From HRBIN16 sp049969495 (GTDB lineage Bacteria > Armatimonadota > HRBIN16), in the NCBI GenBank assembly GCA_049969495.1, contig JBMFOT010000026.1:1-43789 (forward strand): a DNA stretch of 43,789 bases. Reading direction: 5' to 3'. Both the position numbers and the translations under genes were made by a program. The stretch's first letter is position 1; each line of letters opens with the position of its first letter. Positions 6,348 to 14,267 of the stretch are shown piece by piece. Below the pieces are notes generated by a model. That model searched no databases. It saw only the letters and a program-made list of their open reading frames with translations, and was not told the DNA's origin.

Positions 6348-8225
6348 ATGGCTCGTGTGTTTGTTTTGCCCGATGAGATAGCCTTAGACCTGCCGGAGGG
6401 CACGCCGCTGGTGCGCGCGCTATGGCAGGCGGGAGTGGCGGTGGAGACGCCGTGTGGTGGCTTTGGGGTCTGTGGAAAGTGCAAGGTGCAGTTCACCGGT
6501 GGGGCGGTTCCCGAGCCTACCGAAGAGGAGCTGCGCCACGTGTCCGCCTCAGAACTCGCAGAGGGCTGGCGATTAGCCTGTCGTCATCGGGTAGTCGGCG
6601 ACGCGGAGGTGGCGGTTCCCGCCGAGAGTCGCCCTGCCATCGCCCAGGTGCTGACTACTGCGGTGGAGCGTGCCGTCACGCTGGAACCCGCTGTGCGCCG
6701 ACTGCCTCTGCAACTGCCCGCGCCAAGCACTTCGGATGAACGCTCTGACCTGCGTCGCCTGCTGGATGCATTGTGGGAACAACACGGCATCAAACTGGAG
6801 GCGGAACAGGTTCCGCTGAGCGTCACACGACAACTGTCGCAGGTGCTGCGCGAGTCCGATTTCCGTCCCTTTGCGGTGTTGTTCCACGACCCGGAGCATC
6901 CCGCCGAAACGCGCCTGCTGGCGGTGCAGCCCGACGATACCACTCCCCTGCTGGGCATCGCCTTCGACATCGGCACCACCACGCTGGTGGGTTATTTGAT
7001 AGACCTGCAAAGCGGGGAGGAGCTCTCTCATGCCGCGCGCCTGAACCCGCAGGTACAGTACGGCGACGACGTAGTGTCTCGCCTCACCTTTGTGTACCAT
7101 GACCCAGCGGGTTTGAAGCTGTTACAACATGCGGTGGTGCGCGGGCTAAACGAGATTATCGCCGAGGCGTGCCAGTCCGCAGGGGTAGACCCCCAGCACA
7201 TCTTTGAGGTGGTAGCGGTGGGCAACACCACCATGCTGCATTTCCTGTTGGGGGTCAACACCAACTCTATCGCCGTCGCGCCATATGTGCCGGTGTTCAC
7301 CGACCTGCTGAGCGTGGAGGCGCGGCAAATCGGCTTGCGTGTGAACCCCTCCGCGGTGCTCACCACCCTGCCCTGCGTGGCGGGCTACGTCGGGGCGGAT
7401 ACGGTAGCGGTGACGTTGACCCACCTGCACGACCCCGACGACGAAACGGTGCTTGCGCTGGACATCGGCACCAACGGCGAGGTGGTGTTAAGGCATCGGG
7501 GCAAATACTACTGCACCTCCGCTGCGGCGGGACCGGCATTCGAGGGCGGACGTATCTATCAGGGCATCCGCGCTGAAACCGGGGCGGTTTCGCAGATCAG
7601 CGTGGAGAGCAACGGTGAGAACCACTGGCTACACATTACCACCATCGGCGGAGGGTTGCCCAAAGGCATCTGCGGTTCGGGATTGATCGATGCTGCGGCG
7701 TGCCTGCTGGACATCGGCGCGGTGAACGAGGCGGGGCGCATGAATAACAACGGTGACGGCAAATGGTGGGAGACGCACCTCACCACGCTGTGCGAGCAGA
7801 AAGCGTTCCAGCTGGTCGCGCCAGAGGCGTCAGGCATCCCCGAGGGCGTCGTGCTTACCCAGAAGGACGTGCGCGAGCTGCAGCTGGCAAAAGGCTCCAT
7901 CCGCGCGGTGATGGAGGTGCTGCTGCAAGAGGCGGGCATTCGCTGGGCGGACGTGCACCGTGTGCTGGTTGCCGGGGCGTTCGGTATGTATGTGAACCTG
8001 CGCTCGGCACAGCGCATCGGTCTGCTGCCGCCCATCCCGCTGGAGCGCATCGAGCCGGTGGGCAATGCGGCGGGCGCGGGTGCGAAAATCGCCCTGCGTT
8101 CGGTACGCGAGCGCCAACGCGCCCGGTGGCTGGCGCAACAGATGAAACACGTGGTGATGACGGGCAACCCGCAGTATCAGGAGGCGTATATGGACCATCT
8201 CGGCTTTGTGGAGAGCCTGGATTGA
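6348..8225 (+). CDS. RACo-type corrinoid activation protein (2Fe-2S + ASKHA/DUF4445)
   Basis: This encodes 625 residues from the ATG at 6348; a TTG at 6342 is the alternative. The N-terminal 80 residues are a 2Fe-2S ferredoxin domain with Cys36, Cys42, Cys45 and Cys78 (C-x5-C-x2-C-x32-C). The large remainder is the ASKHA-type DUF4445 domain: GIAFDIGTTTLVGYLIDL, VAVGNTTMLHFLLGV, LALDIGTNGEVVL, GICGSGLIDAAACLLD and VLVAGAFGMYVNL. By family it uses ATP to drive electrons uphill and reactivate Co(II) in corrinoid methyltransferase proteins. The next gene is a UroD-family methyltransferase relative, which fits, but that gene is truncated and no corrinoid protein gene is present. Confidence 0.9.
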   Translation: MARVFVLPDEIALDLPEGTPLVRALWQAGVAVETPCGGFGVCGKCKVQFTGGAVPEPTEEELRHVSASELAEGWRLACRHRVVGDAEVAVPAESRPAIAQVLTTAVERAVTLEPAVRRLPLQLPAPSTSDERSDLRRLLDALWEQHGIKLEAEQVPLSVTRQLSQVLRESDFRPFAVLFHDPEHPAETRLLAVQPDDTTPLLGIAFDIGTTTLVGYLIDLQSGEELSHAARLNPQVQYGDDVVSRLTFVYHDPAGLKLLQHAVVRGLNEIIAEACQSAGVDPQHIFEVVAVGNTTMLHFLLGVNTNSIAVAPYVPVFTDLLSVEARQIGLRVNPSAVLTTLPCVAGYVGADTVAVTLTHLHDPDDETVLALDIGTNGEVVLRHRGKYYCTSAAAGPAFEGGRIYQGIRAETGAVSQISVESNGENHWLHITTIGGGLPKGICGSGLIDAAACLLDIGAVNEAGRMNNNGDGKWWETHLTTLCEQKAFQLVAPEASGIPEGVVLTQKDVRELQLAKGSIRAVMEVLLQEAGIRWADVHRVLVAGAFGMYVNLRSAQRIGLLPPIPLERIEPVGNAAGAGAKIALRSVRERQRARWLAQQMKHVVMTGNPQYQEAYMDHLGFVESLD

Positions 8226-8234
8226 GGTGAACCG

Positions 8235-8909
8235 ATGCTAGCACGCGAGCGCGTTTTGACGGCGTTGCGCTTTCAGGAGCCCGATCGGGTGCCGATTTAC
8301 ATCTGGATATTTGGGCAGCCCGGCGTGATAGACGACATTCTGGCAAAATACGGCACGTTCGAAGCCTTCTGCGATGCGCTGGATGTGGACATGACACAGG
8401 CGTTTCCCGCCAAAAGCTTTCTGAAGCAGGGAGCACCACCCCACAGCCCCAGCTCCGAGTATGAACCCGCCTACGGCTGGGTGTACACGCTGGACGCTGC
8501 GCTGGAAGCGAAGTTCACCGACCCCGATGACCCCGAAATCTATACCACCATCCGTGCCGAGATCGAACACCACAAAGGGCGACGCGGGCGAGCCGTGTTC
8601 GTGCAGACGCCGGGCGTGTTCGAAGCGGCGAACGGCGTGATCGGGCAGGCGCAGAACCTGATGGAGCTGGCGTTGCGCCCCGAGCGGTGCAGGCAGCTGT
8701 ATGAGCGTATCGCACGGTGGTCTGCCCGCTACGCCGAGAACTGTCTGGAACTGGGGGTGGACGTCATCCACATTTCCGACGACTGGGGCATGAACCACGC
8801 GCTCATGTTCCGTCCGCAAACGTGGTGGGAGGTCATCTATCCCGCCGAGAAGTTCATCTGCGATAAGGAGGTGACATCGCTTTATGCCCATCTACGAATA
8901 CCGGTGTAA
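8235..8909 (+). pseudogene. UroD/MtaA-family protein, C-terminally truncated
   Basis: This encodes 224 residues, against roughly 340-370 for the family. The start has a good ribosome site (GAGGTGA). The N-terminus ARERVLTALRFQEPDRVPI is the standard opening, and VDVIHISDDWGMNHALMF, the central active-site strand region, is intact. The homology stops after YPAEKFICD. The frame then runs through AAGGAGGTGACATCGC and ends inside the fmdB start region. The missing third normally holds the His-containing HxxG/HscG strand and the end of the TIM barrel, so the product should not fold properly. This looks like a deletion of about 350-400 bases whose right edge is at the fmdB ribosome site (near 8858-8866). 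An assembly error is possible. Confidence 0.75.
8865..8874 (+). promoter_or_regulatory. Extended Shine-Dalgarno site of fmdB
   Basis: AAGGAGGTGA is a ten-base match to the usual 16S rRNA 3' end, 9 bases before the ATG at 8884. It lies within the tail of the truncated UroD frame and marks the probable deletion edge. Confidence 0.7.
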
Positions 8910-9249
8910 CGCCTGTAAGAGGCGGTTCAGTGTGCTGGTGGGGGTGATTGCCGAGGAGGACCCCTTGCAGTGCCCGCGCTGTGGGGGCACGGAGGTAACG
9001 CGCCTCATTTCGCGTTTCGCCCGATTGCGCAACGAGGATGACCTGATAGATGACATGCTAGACCCGGACAGAATCGGCGACCCCGAAGACCCCAAAACCA
9101 TGCGCCGTTGGGTGAAGGAGATGGGCAAAGAGCTGGGCGAGGATTTCACCGACGAGTTCGACGAGATTCTCGCCGAAGAGGAGAAGAAAGCGGCGGGCGG
9201 AGGCGGTGAAGAGGGCGACGAGGAAGGCGGCTCTGATGACCTGCTGTGA
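8884..9249 (+). CDS. FmdB family zinc-ribbon regulatory protein
   Basis: This encodes 121 residues. The start MPIYEYRCNACKRRFSVLV and the second pair LQCPRCGGTEVTRLIS give a four-cysteine zinc ribbon (Cys8, Cys11, Cys29, Cys32), typical of FmdB/CxxC_CXXC_SSSS proteins. The rest is acidic and low-complexity, with EDPKTMRRWVKEMGKELGED followed by a Glu/Gly-rich tail. Family members are small proteins named after a putative regulator of formamidase; their true role is mostly unknown. Its stop is 2 bases from the stop of the convergent selB, leaving no room for a terminator. Confidence 0.85.
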   Translation: MPIYEYRCNACKRRFSVLVGVIAEEDPLQCPRCGGTEVTRLISRFARLRNEDDLIDDMLDPDRIGDPEDPKTMRRWVKEMGKELGEDFTDEFDEILAEEEKKAAGGGGEEGDEEGGSDDLL

Positions 9250-9251
9250 AA

Positions 9252-11159
9252 CTATTCTGCCAGCACGCGCACATCCCCCACCCGGCGCGTCAGGCGGATG
9301 CTGTCGAAGTACTCCAGCAGGGGCACTGCGAACTTGCGGCTGGAGCCGGTGAGGTCGCGAAACTCGCCGACGCTGAGCGAGCCTTTCTCCCTGATGGTGC
9401 GCCTTACCAGCTCGGCAAGCTGTTCTATCGTCTCACGGTGGAAAAACAGGTCTGCTTCCAGCCTCACCAGCACTCCCTGCTCCAGCAGCACCTGTATCAT
9501 TGCCCGCACGGCATCGGGTGGTGCACCCGCTTGCTGAGAGATGATCTCTACCGGCGGCGGGGTGACCCCTGCCTCGCGCAGTATCTGCTCCACGCGCTGA
9601 GCCAGACGTTGTTGACGTTCGTTCAGGCGTATGGTGAAGCCTGCCAGACGCACCAGCGCGCCCTGTAGAGCGATGCCCCCCTCCTGCTGCCACCGCAACA
9701 GCATCGCCTCGAACAGGCGAGCGGGCAACTGCCTGGCTACCGTAGAGCGCAGCTCCTCGCGGGGCATGCCGGCACGCAGAGGGTTTTGCTGATGGTAGCG
9801 TTGCAGGGCACTCTCCGCTTGCCGACGCAGGTTATCCCAAACGTTTCGGGCGAACCAGACCTCCCCCACGTGCACCGCCAGCTGCTGCGCTTCCAGCCTG
9901 CTCAGGATACCGGACACGCCCGGCAATTCCATCTCGGCGCGGCGAGCCAGCTCACCTTCGTCCATCCCCGCCGGTGATTGCGCTAAAATCGCCAGCACCC
10001 TTTCCTCCGGATCGCCCCTTAACAGCGACTGCAGCCGTTCGATAACGGCGGAGTCAAATCGCTTGTGCCGGGGGGCATGTGGCTCCAGCACGGTTCCGCC
10101 CCCGACGGTGAACATGGGCGAGTAGGTGCGGATCACAAAGCGGTCGCCCCGTGCGGCGATAAGAGGTTTCTCTAGCCGAATCTGCACGAAGCCCTGTTGC
10201 CCCGGTTCCAATCGCTCGCGGTCCAGCAGAGAAACCCGTGCGATGACCTCCGCCGTGCCCAGATACAGCCGTATTCGCGCGCGGTGTGCTAACCCTTTGG
10301 CCGCTTTGGGGAGCAGGCTCAGCTGCGCATCGAACGCCTGCGTAGGCTGAAACACGTCCGGCGGCACACACACCATCCCGCGCTCCAGCTGCTCTTTCTC
10401 CACGCCGGGCAGGTTGATGGCGACACGACTGCCGGCCACCGCTTCCTCTACCCTGCGCCCGTGCACCTGTATCTGCCGCGCCCGCGAGCGCAAGCCAGGG
10501 GGCAATATCTCTATCGCATCACCCACGCGCACCCGCCCGCTGACCAGCGTGCCCGTCACCACCGTACCTGCCCCCGCCAAGGTGAACACGCGGTCAATCG
10601 GCAGGCGGAAGGGAGCGTTCACCTCGCGGACGGGCACACGCGCCACCGCATCCTGCAACGCGTTCAGCAGTTCCTGTAGCCCCTGTCCCGTCACCGCCGA
10701 CACCGCAATCACCGGCGCGTCCCGCAACGGCGTGTCCTGCAGAAACACGCGCACCTCGTCGGTGACCAGCTGCAGCCACTCCGCATCCACCAGGTCGCAC
10801 TTGGTGAGCGCGACCACACCCGCCTTCACGTCCAGCAGGCGCAGGATGTCCAGGTGTTCGCGCGTCTGGGGCATGATGCCCTCGTCGGCGGCAACCACCA
10901 GAAGCACCACATCCACCCCGCCCGCGCCTGCCAGCATGTTCTTCAGGAACCGCTCGTGCCCGGGCACATCCACAATGCCCACCGTTTGACCGTTGGGCAG
11001 AGCCAGCGCGGCGAACCCGAGGTCAATGGTCATCCCGCGCTCCTGCTCTTCCTTCAGGCGGTCGGGATTGGTTCCGGTAAGGGCGGTAATCAGCGTGGAC
11101 TTGCCGTGGTCCACGTGTCCCGCCGTGCCGATGATAACGTGTTTATCGGGCATGGTCAT
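9252..11159 (-). CDS. selB: Selenocysteine-specific elongation factor SelB
   Basis: This encodes 635 residues from the ATG at 11159 (MTMPDKHVIIGTAGHVDHGK); an ATG at 11153 is also possible. A longer frame to 11339 has no family support. The GTPase domain shows GHVDHGKST (residues 14-22), DVPGHERF and TKCD. The SelB-specific sequence LTGTNPDRLKEEQERGMTID follows G1, distinguishing it from EF-Tu. Two beta-barrel domains and C-terminal winged-helix domains follow, ending SVGEFRDLTGSSRKFAVPLLEYFD, the last winged helix that reads the SECIS hairpin. It delivers Sec-tRNA to UGA codons. No selA, selC or selD was found in the window. Confidence 0.95.
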   Translation of the reverse strand: MTMPDKHVIIGTAGHVDHGKSTLITALTGTNPDRLKEEQERGMTIDLGFAALALPNGQTVGIVDVPGHERFLKNMLAGAGGVDVVLLVVAADEGIMPQTREHLDILRLLDVKAGVVALTKCDLVDAEWLQLVTDEVRVFLQDTPLRDAPVIAVSAVTGQGLQELLNALQDAVARVPVREVNAPFRLPIDRVFTLAGAGTVVTGTLVSGRVRVGDAIEILPPGLRSRARQIQVHGRRVEEAVAGSRVAINLPGVEKEQLERGMVCVPPDVFQPTQAFDAQLSLLPKAAKGLAHRARIRLYLGTAEVIARVSLLDRERLEPGQQGFVQIRLEKPLIAARGDRFVIRTYSPMFTVGGGTVLEPHAPRHKRFDSAVIERLQSLLRGDPEERVLAILAQSPAGMDEGELARRAEMELPGVSGILSRLEAQQLAVHVGEVWFARNVWDNLRRQAESALQRYHQQNPLRAGMPREELRSTVARQLPARLFEAMLLRWQQEGGIALQGALVRLAGFTIRLNERQQRLAQRVEQILREAGVTPPPVEIISQQAGAPPDAVRAMIQVLLEQGVLVRLEADLFFHRETIEQLAELVRRTIREKGSLSVGEFRDLTGSSRKFAVPLLEYFDSIRLTRRVGDVRVLAE

Positions 11160-11280
11160 CGTTTGGTAAACTCGGGTGGTGTAGCACACAGTGCACATTC
11201 GACGTGGATGTGGTAAAACCTTTTCGTGTTCAGCCATGTGTGTCCGCCACGTCGAAGTCTTGATGGTGAGAGCAGGAGAT

Positions 11281-11309
11281 TTGACAAAGGCACGGCGAAG
11301 ACGTATAAT
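11281..11309 (+). promoter_or_regulatory. Consensus sigma-70 promoter
   Basis: TTGACA (11281-11286), 17 bases, then TATAAT (11304-11309) match the consensus in both boxes. Transcription would start near 11316, about 64 bases before the GTG start of the outer-membrane protein. This suggests strong constitutive expression. The divergent selB start lies at 11159. Confidence 0.9.
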
Positions 11310-11379
11310 GCTGACGAGGCAGCAGGCAACAGGGAACACTGCTGCCCTCGTGGTGAATTCGACAAAAGGAGGAGAGTGA

Positions 11380-11916
11380 GTGAAAGGCTTGGCTCGTTTC
11401 GCAGCGCTGTTTGCTCTGGCGCTGACGCTCGGTATTTTCGCAGCACAGCAGGCTCAGGCGCAGTTCGACAACCCCGCGACCAACGTGAGCGTGCGCGTGG
11501 GCGCAAACGTGGTGAACCGCGCGAACATGCGCGCGGTAGGCGATGTGTGGCTGGCTGTGGGAGCAGATGTGAAGCTTCGCGGTGGCTCGCCTATCGGCGA
11601 GGGCGAACTGTTGCTGGGCGTGGATTACTACACCCGCAGCAAAAGCGGTCAGTCCGCCAGCATCACCGCCCTTACCCTGACGCAGGTGTTCTCGGTGGAC
11701 CCCTCCGAGAAGTTCAAGGGCTACATCGGTGTGGGCGCGGGCGCGTACGTGCTGAAGCCTGCCGGTGTCAGCGCGAAGACCGTGTTTGGCGGCAAGTTCG
11801 TGTTCGGCTACGACATCAACGAGAAAATCTTCGTCGAGCTGAACTACCATCTCACCGGCAAAGAGATGGACTTCCGTGGGGATAGCACTACCATTCTGAT
11901 CGGTTACCGCTTCTAA
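11380..11916 (+). CDS. Small outer-membrane beta-barrel protein
   Basis: This encodes 178 residues from a GTG at 11380, 6 bases after AAAGGAGG. Residues 1-27 are a signal peptide (ALTLGIFAAQQAQAQ). The mature part alternates polar and hydrophobic residues in about eight strands (VSVRVGANVV, GELLLGVDYYTR, GYIGVGAGAYVL, KFVFGYDI, IFVELNYHLT) and ends TTILIGYRF. The terminal aromatic residue is the usual signal for the BAM machinery. The size and strand number resemble OmpW/OmpX-type barrels, but the family cannot be named with certainty. The consensus promoter and small size suggest an abundant porin-like or structural protein. Confidence 0.75.
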   Translation: MKGLARFAALFALALTLGIFAAQQAQAQFDNPATNVSVRVGANVVNRANMRAVGDVWLAVGADVKLRGGSPIGEGELLLGVDYYTRSKSGQSASITALTLTQVFSVDPSEKFKGYIGVGAGAYVLKPAGVSAKTVFGGKFVFGYDINEKIFVELNYHLTGKEMDFRGDSTTILIGYRF

Positions 11917-11922
11917 GGTTCA

Positions 11923-11943
11923 GGGGCGGTACATCACCGCCCC
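11923..11943 (+). terminator. Probable terminator hairpin
   Basis: GGGGCGGT (11923-11930) and ACCGCCCC (11936-11943) form a perfect 8-bp stem around ACATC. The following TTCTCCGTCTT is pyrimidine-rich but not a clean T-run, so termination may be partial, allowing read-through into prs 15 bases later. Confidence 0.6.
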
Positions 11944-11957
11944 TTCTCCGTCTTCCC

Positions 11958-12917
11958 ATGAGGCAACGCCGACCGCTCAAGCTGTTTGCAGCAAATGGAA
12001 ACCCCGCTCTTGCACAGCGCATTGCGACCGAACTCGGTGTGACGCTGGGCGAGCTGATGGTGCGCCGTTTCAGCGATGGAGAGGTGCGCGTGGAATGCCA
12101 CGAGACGGTGCGCGGATGCGATGTGTTTGTGATGCAGTCCCTCTGCCCGCCCATCCATGACAACCTGATGGAGCTGCTCATCCTGTTAGACGCCCTGCGG
12201 CGCGCCTCTGCCGCACGCTTGACGGTGGTGATACCTTACTACGCCTACGCAAGGCAAGAGAAGAAGAACACCCCGCGCGACCCCGTGCCTGCCAAAGTGG
12301 TGGCGGACATGCTGACCACCGCCGGAGCACACCGCGTGATCACCATGGACCTCCACGCGGAGGCGATTACCGGCTTCTTCCATATTCCGGTAGACGACCT
12401 CAGCGCTCTCTCCTTGCTGGCGCATCACTTTATCCGGCTGAGGGAGGAAAACCTGGTGGTGGTTGCTCCCGATGCGGGTGCGGTACGACTGGCGCGGGCG
12501 GTCGCGCAGAAGCTGCAGGCTCCTCTTGCGGTCGCTTACGCCCGAAGCGGGCGCACACAAAACCCCGCGCACATCCGGTTTGCAGGCGATGTAGAGGGCT
12601 TGAAACCGCTCATCATCGAGGATATGATAGTTACAGGAAAACGGGTAGAATCGTGTGTGAAGGCGCTGATTCGACAGGGTTGCATTCCCGAAATCCGGGT
12701 AGCCGCGACGCACGGTGTGCTGGCGGGGGATGCTCTCCTGCGGGTGATGCAGCCGGAGGTGGTGGAGCTGGCACTCACCGATACCGTCCCCCAGCACCAC
12801 CAGCATCCCCGCGTGACGGTGATACCGACAGCGCATCTGTTCGCGGAGGCGATTCGGCGCGTGTACCACGACCGAACACTGGATACCATCGTGCTCCCGC
12901 ACGTGGTGGGAGATTAA
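11958..12917 (+). CDS. prs: Ribose-phosphate pyrophosphokinase-like protein, divergent
   Basis: This encodes 319 residues, normal for the family. Conserved parts include RRFSDGEVRVECHETVRG, NLMELLILLDALRRASA, VIPYYAYARQEKK and MDLHAEAITGFF. The usual flexible-loop motif with catalytic Lys-Arg (DKRR in E. coli) is replaced by YARSGRTQN. The PRPP loop reads IEDMIVTGKRV where VDDMIDTGGT is usual. Comparison is from memory of the E. coli enzyme. The loss of the catalytic Lys suggests altered activity or a non-catalytic partner like PRPP-synthase-associated proteins. No clear ribosome site precedes the ATG. gatC follows after 18 bases. Confidence 0.8.
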   Translation: MRQRRPLKLFAANGNPALAQRIATELGVTLGELMVRRFSDGEVRVECHETVRGCDVFVMQSLCPPIHDNLMELLILLDALRRASAARLTVVIPYYAYARQEKKNTPRDPVPAKVVADMLTTAGAHRVITMDLHAEAITGFFHIPVDDLSALSLLAHHFIRLREENLVVVAPDAGAVRLARAVAQKLQAPLAVAYARSGRTQNPAHIRFAGDVEGLKPLIIEDMIVTGKRVESCVKALIRQGCIPEIRVAATHGVLAGDALLRVMQPEVVELALTDTVPQHHQHPRVTVIPTAHLFAEAIRRVYHDRTLDTIVLPHVVGD

Positions 12918-12935
12918 CGGAGAGAGGCAACGACG

Positions 12936-13232
12936 ATGGCACAGAGGTTGACACTGGAACAGATAGCTCATGTCGCACGGCTGGCGCGTCTGGCGATGAG
13001 CGAAGAGGAGATGCGCCAGATGGAAAAGCACATCAATAACCTGATGGCGCAGTTCGAGCGACTGCAGGAGCTGGATACCACCGGCGTGGAGCCGACCGCG
13101 CACTCATTCCCTGTGTACAATGTGCTCCGTGAAGACGCGGTACAGCCCTCCCTCCCCCAGGAGGAGATTCTCCGCAACGCCCCCGACCAGCGCGACGGCT
13201 GTTTCATCGTGCCCATTATCGTGGAGGAGTGA
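12936..13232 (+). CDS. gatC: Asp/Glu-tRNA amidotransferase subunit C
   Basis: This encodes 98 residues, the usual length. It starts LTLEQIAHVARLARLAMSEE, the standard GatC helix with VAxLARL, and continues FERLQELDTTGVEPTAHSFP and VLREDAV, with a terminal FIVPIIVEE. GatC clamps GatA and GatB in the complex that converts Glu-tRNA(Gln) or Asp-tRNA(Asn) to the amidated forms. gatA and gatB are not in this window. A GGAGAGAGG ribosome site precedes it and rlmN follows after 6 bases, so the three genes from prs to rlmN probably share a transcript. Confidence 0.95.
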   Translation: MAQRLTLEQIAHVARLARLAMSEEEMRQMEKHINNLMAQFERLQELDTTGVEPTAHSFPVYNVLREDAVQPSLPQEEILRNAPDQRDGCFIVPIIVEE

Positions 13233-13238
13233 TGCCCC

Positions 13239-14267
13239 ATGACCGTCCTGCCCGGCGCAACGCGCGAGGAGATACTGCAGGTGGTGCGCACGCTGGGGCA
13301 ACCGGACTATCGCGCCCAGCAGATAGCCGAATGGGTGTACCGCAAGGGCGCGCGCTCTTATAACGAGATGACTAACCTGCCTCTGAGCCTGCGGCAAGCC
13401 CTGCCGGCACTACTGCCCCTGCGACGGCTGGAGGTCGTTCGCGCACAACACTCGGTGGATGGCACGGTGAAGTACCTCTTCGCGCTGGCGGACGGTGAGC
13501 GCGTGGAAGCGGTGTTCCTGCCCTATGATGACCGCACCTCCGTGTGCATCTCCTCGCAGGTAGGCTGCGCTGCAGGATGCCGTTTCTGTGCCACCGCGCA
13601 GATGGGCTTCACCCGCAACCTCACCGCCGGTGAGATGGTGGACGAAGTGCTTTCCATCCAGCAGATAAGCGGTCAACGTATCAGCCATGTGGTGTACATG
13701 GGCATGGGTGAGCCGCTGTGGAACCTGCAGGAGGTGGTGAAAAGCATTCTGCTGCTGAACAGGGAGGTGGGCATCTCGCAGAGACATATCACCGTTTCCA
13801 CCGTCGGCGTAGTGCCCGCTATTTACGAGCTGGCACAGCATCGTCTGCAGATAACGCTCGCCATCTCCCTGCACGCGCCCAACGATGACCTGCGGGCGCG
13901 CATCATGCCCACCGGGCGCAAGTGGAAAGTGCAGGAGCTGATAGACGCTGCCCGCCACTACACCGAAGTGACTGGACGCAAGGTGACTATCGAATACCTA
14001 CTGCTTCGTGGCGTCAACGACGAACCACATCATGCGCACGAGCTGGCGCGGCTGGTGAAGGGGCTGGTATGCAACGTCAACCTGATACCGTTCAATCAGG
14101 TGGAGACGCCTGATGGCTTCGTCCGTCCCGAGCCGTTGCGTGTGGCTCGCTTCCGCAGGGTGCTGGAGGAGACTGGCATTACCGTCACACAACGAGTAGA
14201 GAAAGGACACGACATTTCCGCCGCATGTGGACAGCTGAAACTGGAAACGGCGCAATCACGCGCCTGA
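13239..14267 (+). CDS. rlmN: Dual-specificity 23S rRNA/tRNA methyltransferase RlmN
   Basis: This encodes 342 residues. The radical SAM motif CAAGCRFC gives Cys110, Cys114 and Cys117. Conserved features include SSQVGCAAGC, YMGMGEPLWN, ITVSTVGVVP, SLHAPNDDLRARIMP, EYLLLRGVND and the C-terminal DISAACGQL with the second catalytic Cys. The enzyme methylates C2 of A2503 in 23S rRNA and A37 of some tRNAs through a Cys-bound methyl intermediate. GGAGGAG lies in the gatC tail just upstream. Its last 43 bases overlap the start assigned to the next gene. Confidence 0.97.
   Translation: MTVLPGATREEILQVVRTLGQPDYRAQQIAEWVYRKGARSYNEMTNLPLSLRQALPALLPLRRLEVVRAQHSVDGTVKYLFALADGERVEAVFLPYDDRTSVCISSQVGCAAGCRFCATAQMGFTRNLTAGEMVDEVLSIQQISGQRISHVVYMGMGEPLWNLQEVVKSILLLNREVGISQRHITVSTVGVVPAIYELAQHRLQITLAISLHAPNDDLRARIMPTGRKWKVQELIDAARHYTEVTGRKVTIEYLLLRGVNDEPHHAHELARLVKGLVCNVNLIPFNQVETPDGFVRPEPLRVARFRRVLEETGITVTQRVEKGHDISAACGQLKLETAQSRA

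Noticed and set aside
11160..11339. N-terminal extension of SelB by 60 residues
   Set aside because: Family members start just before the G1 loop; the extension has no similarity to them and overlaps the divergent promoter.
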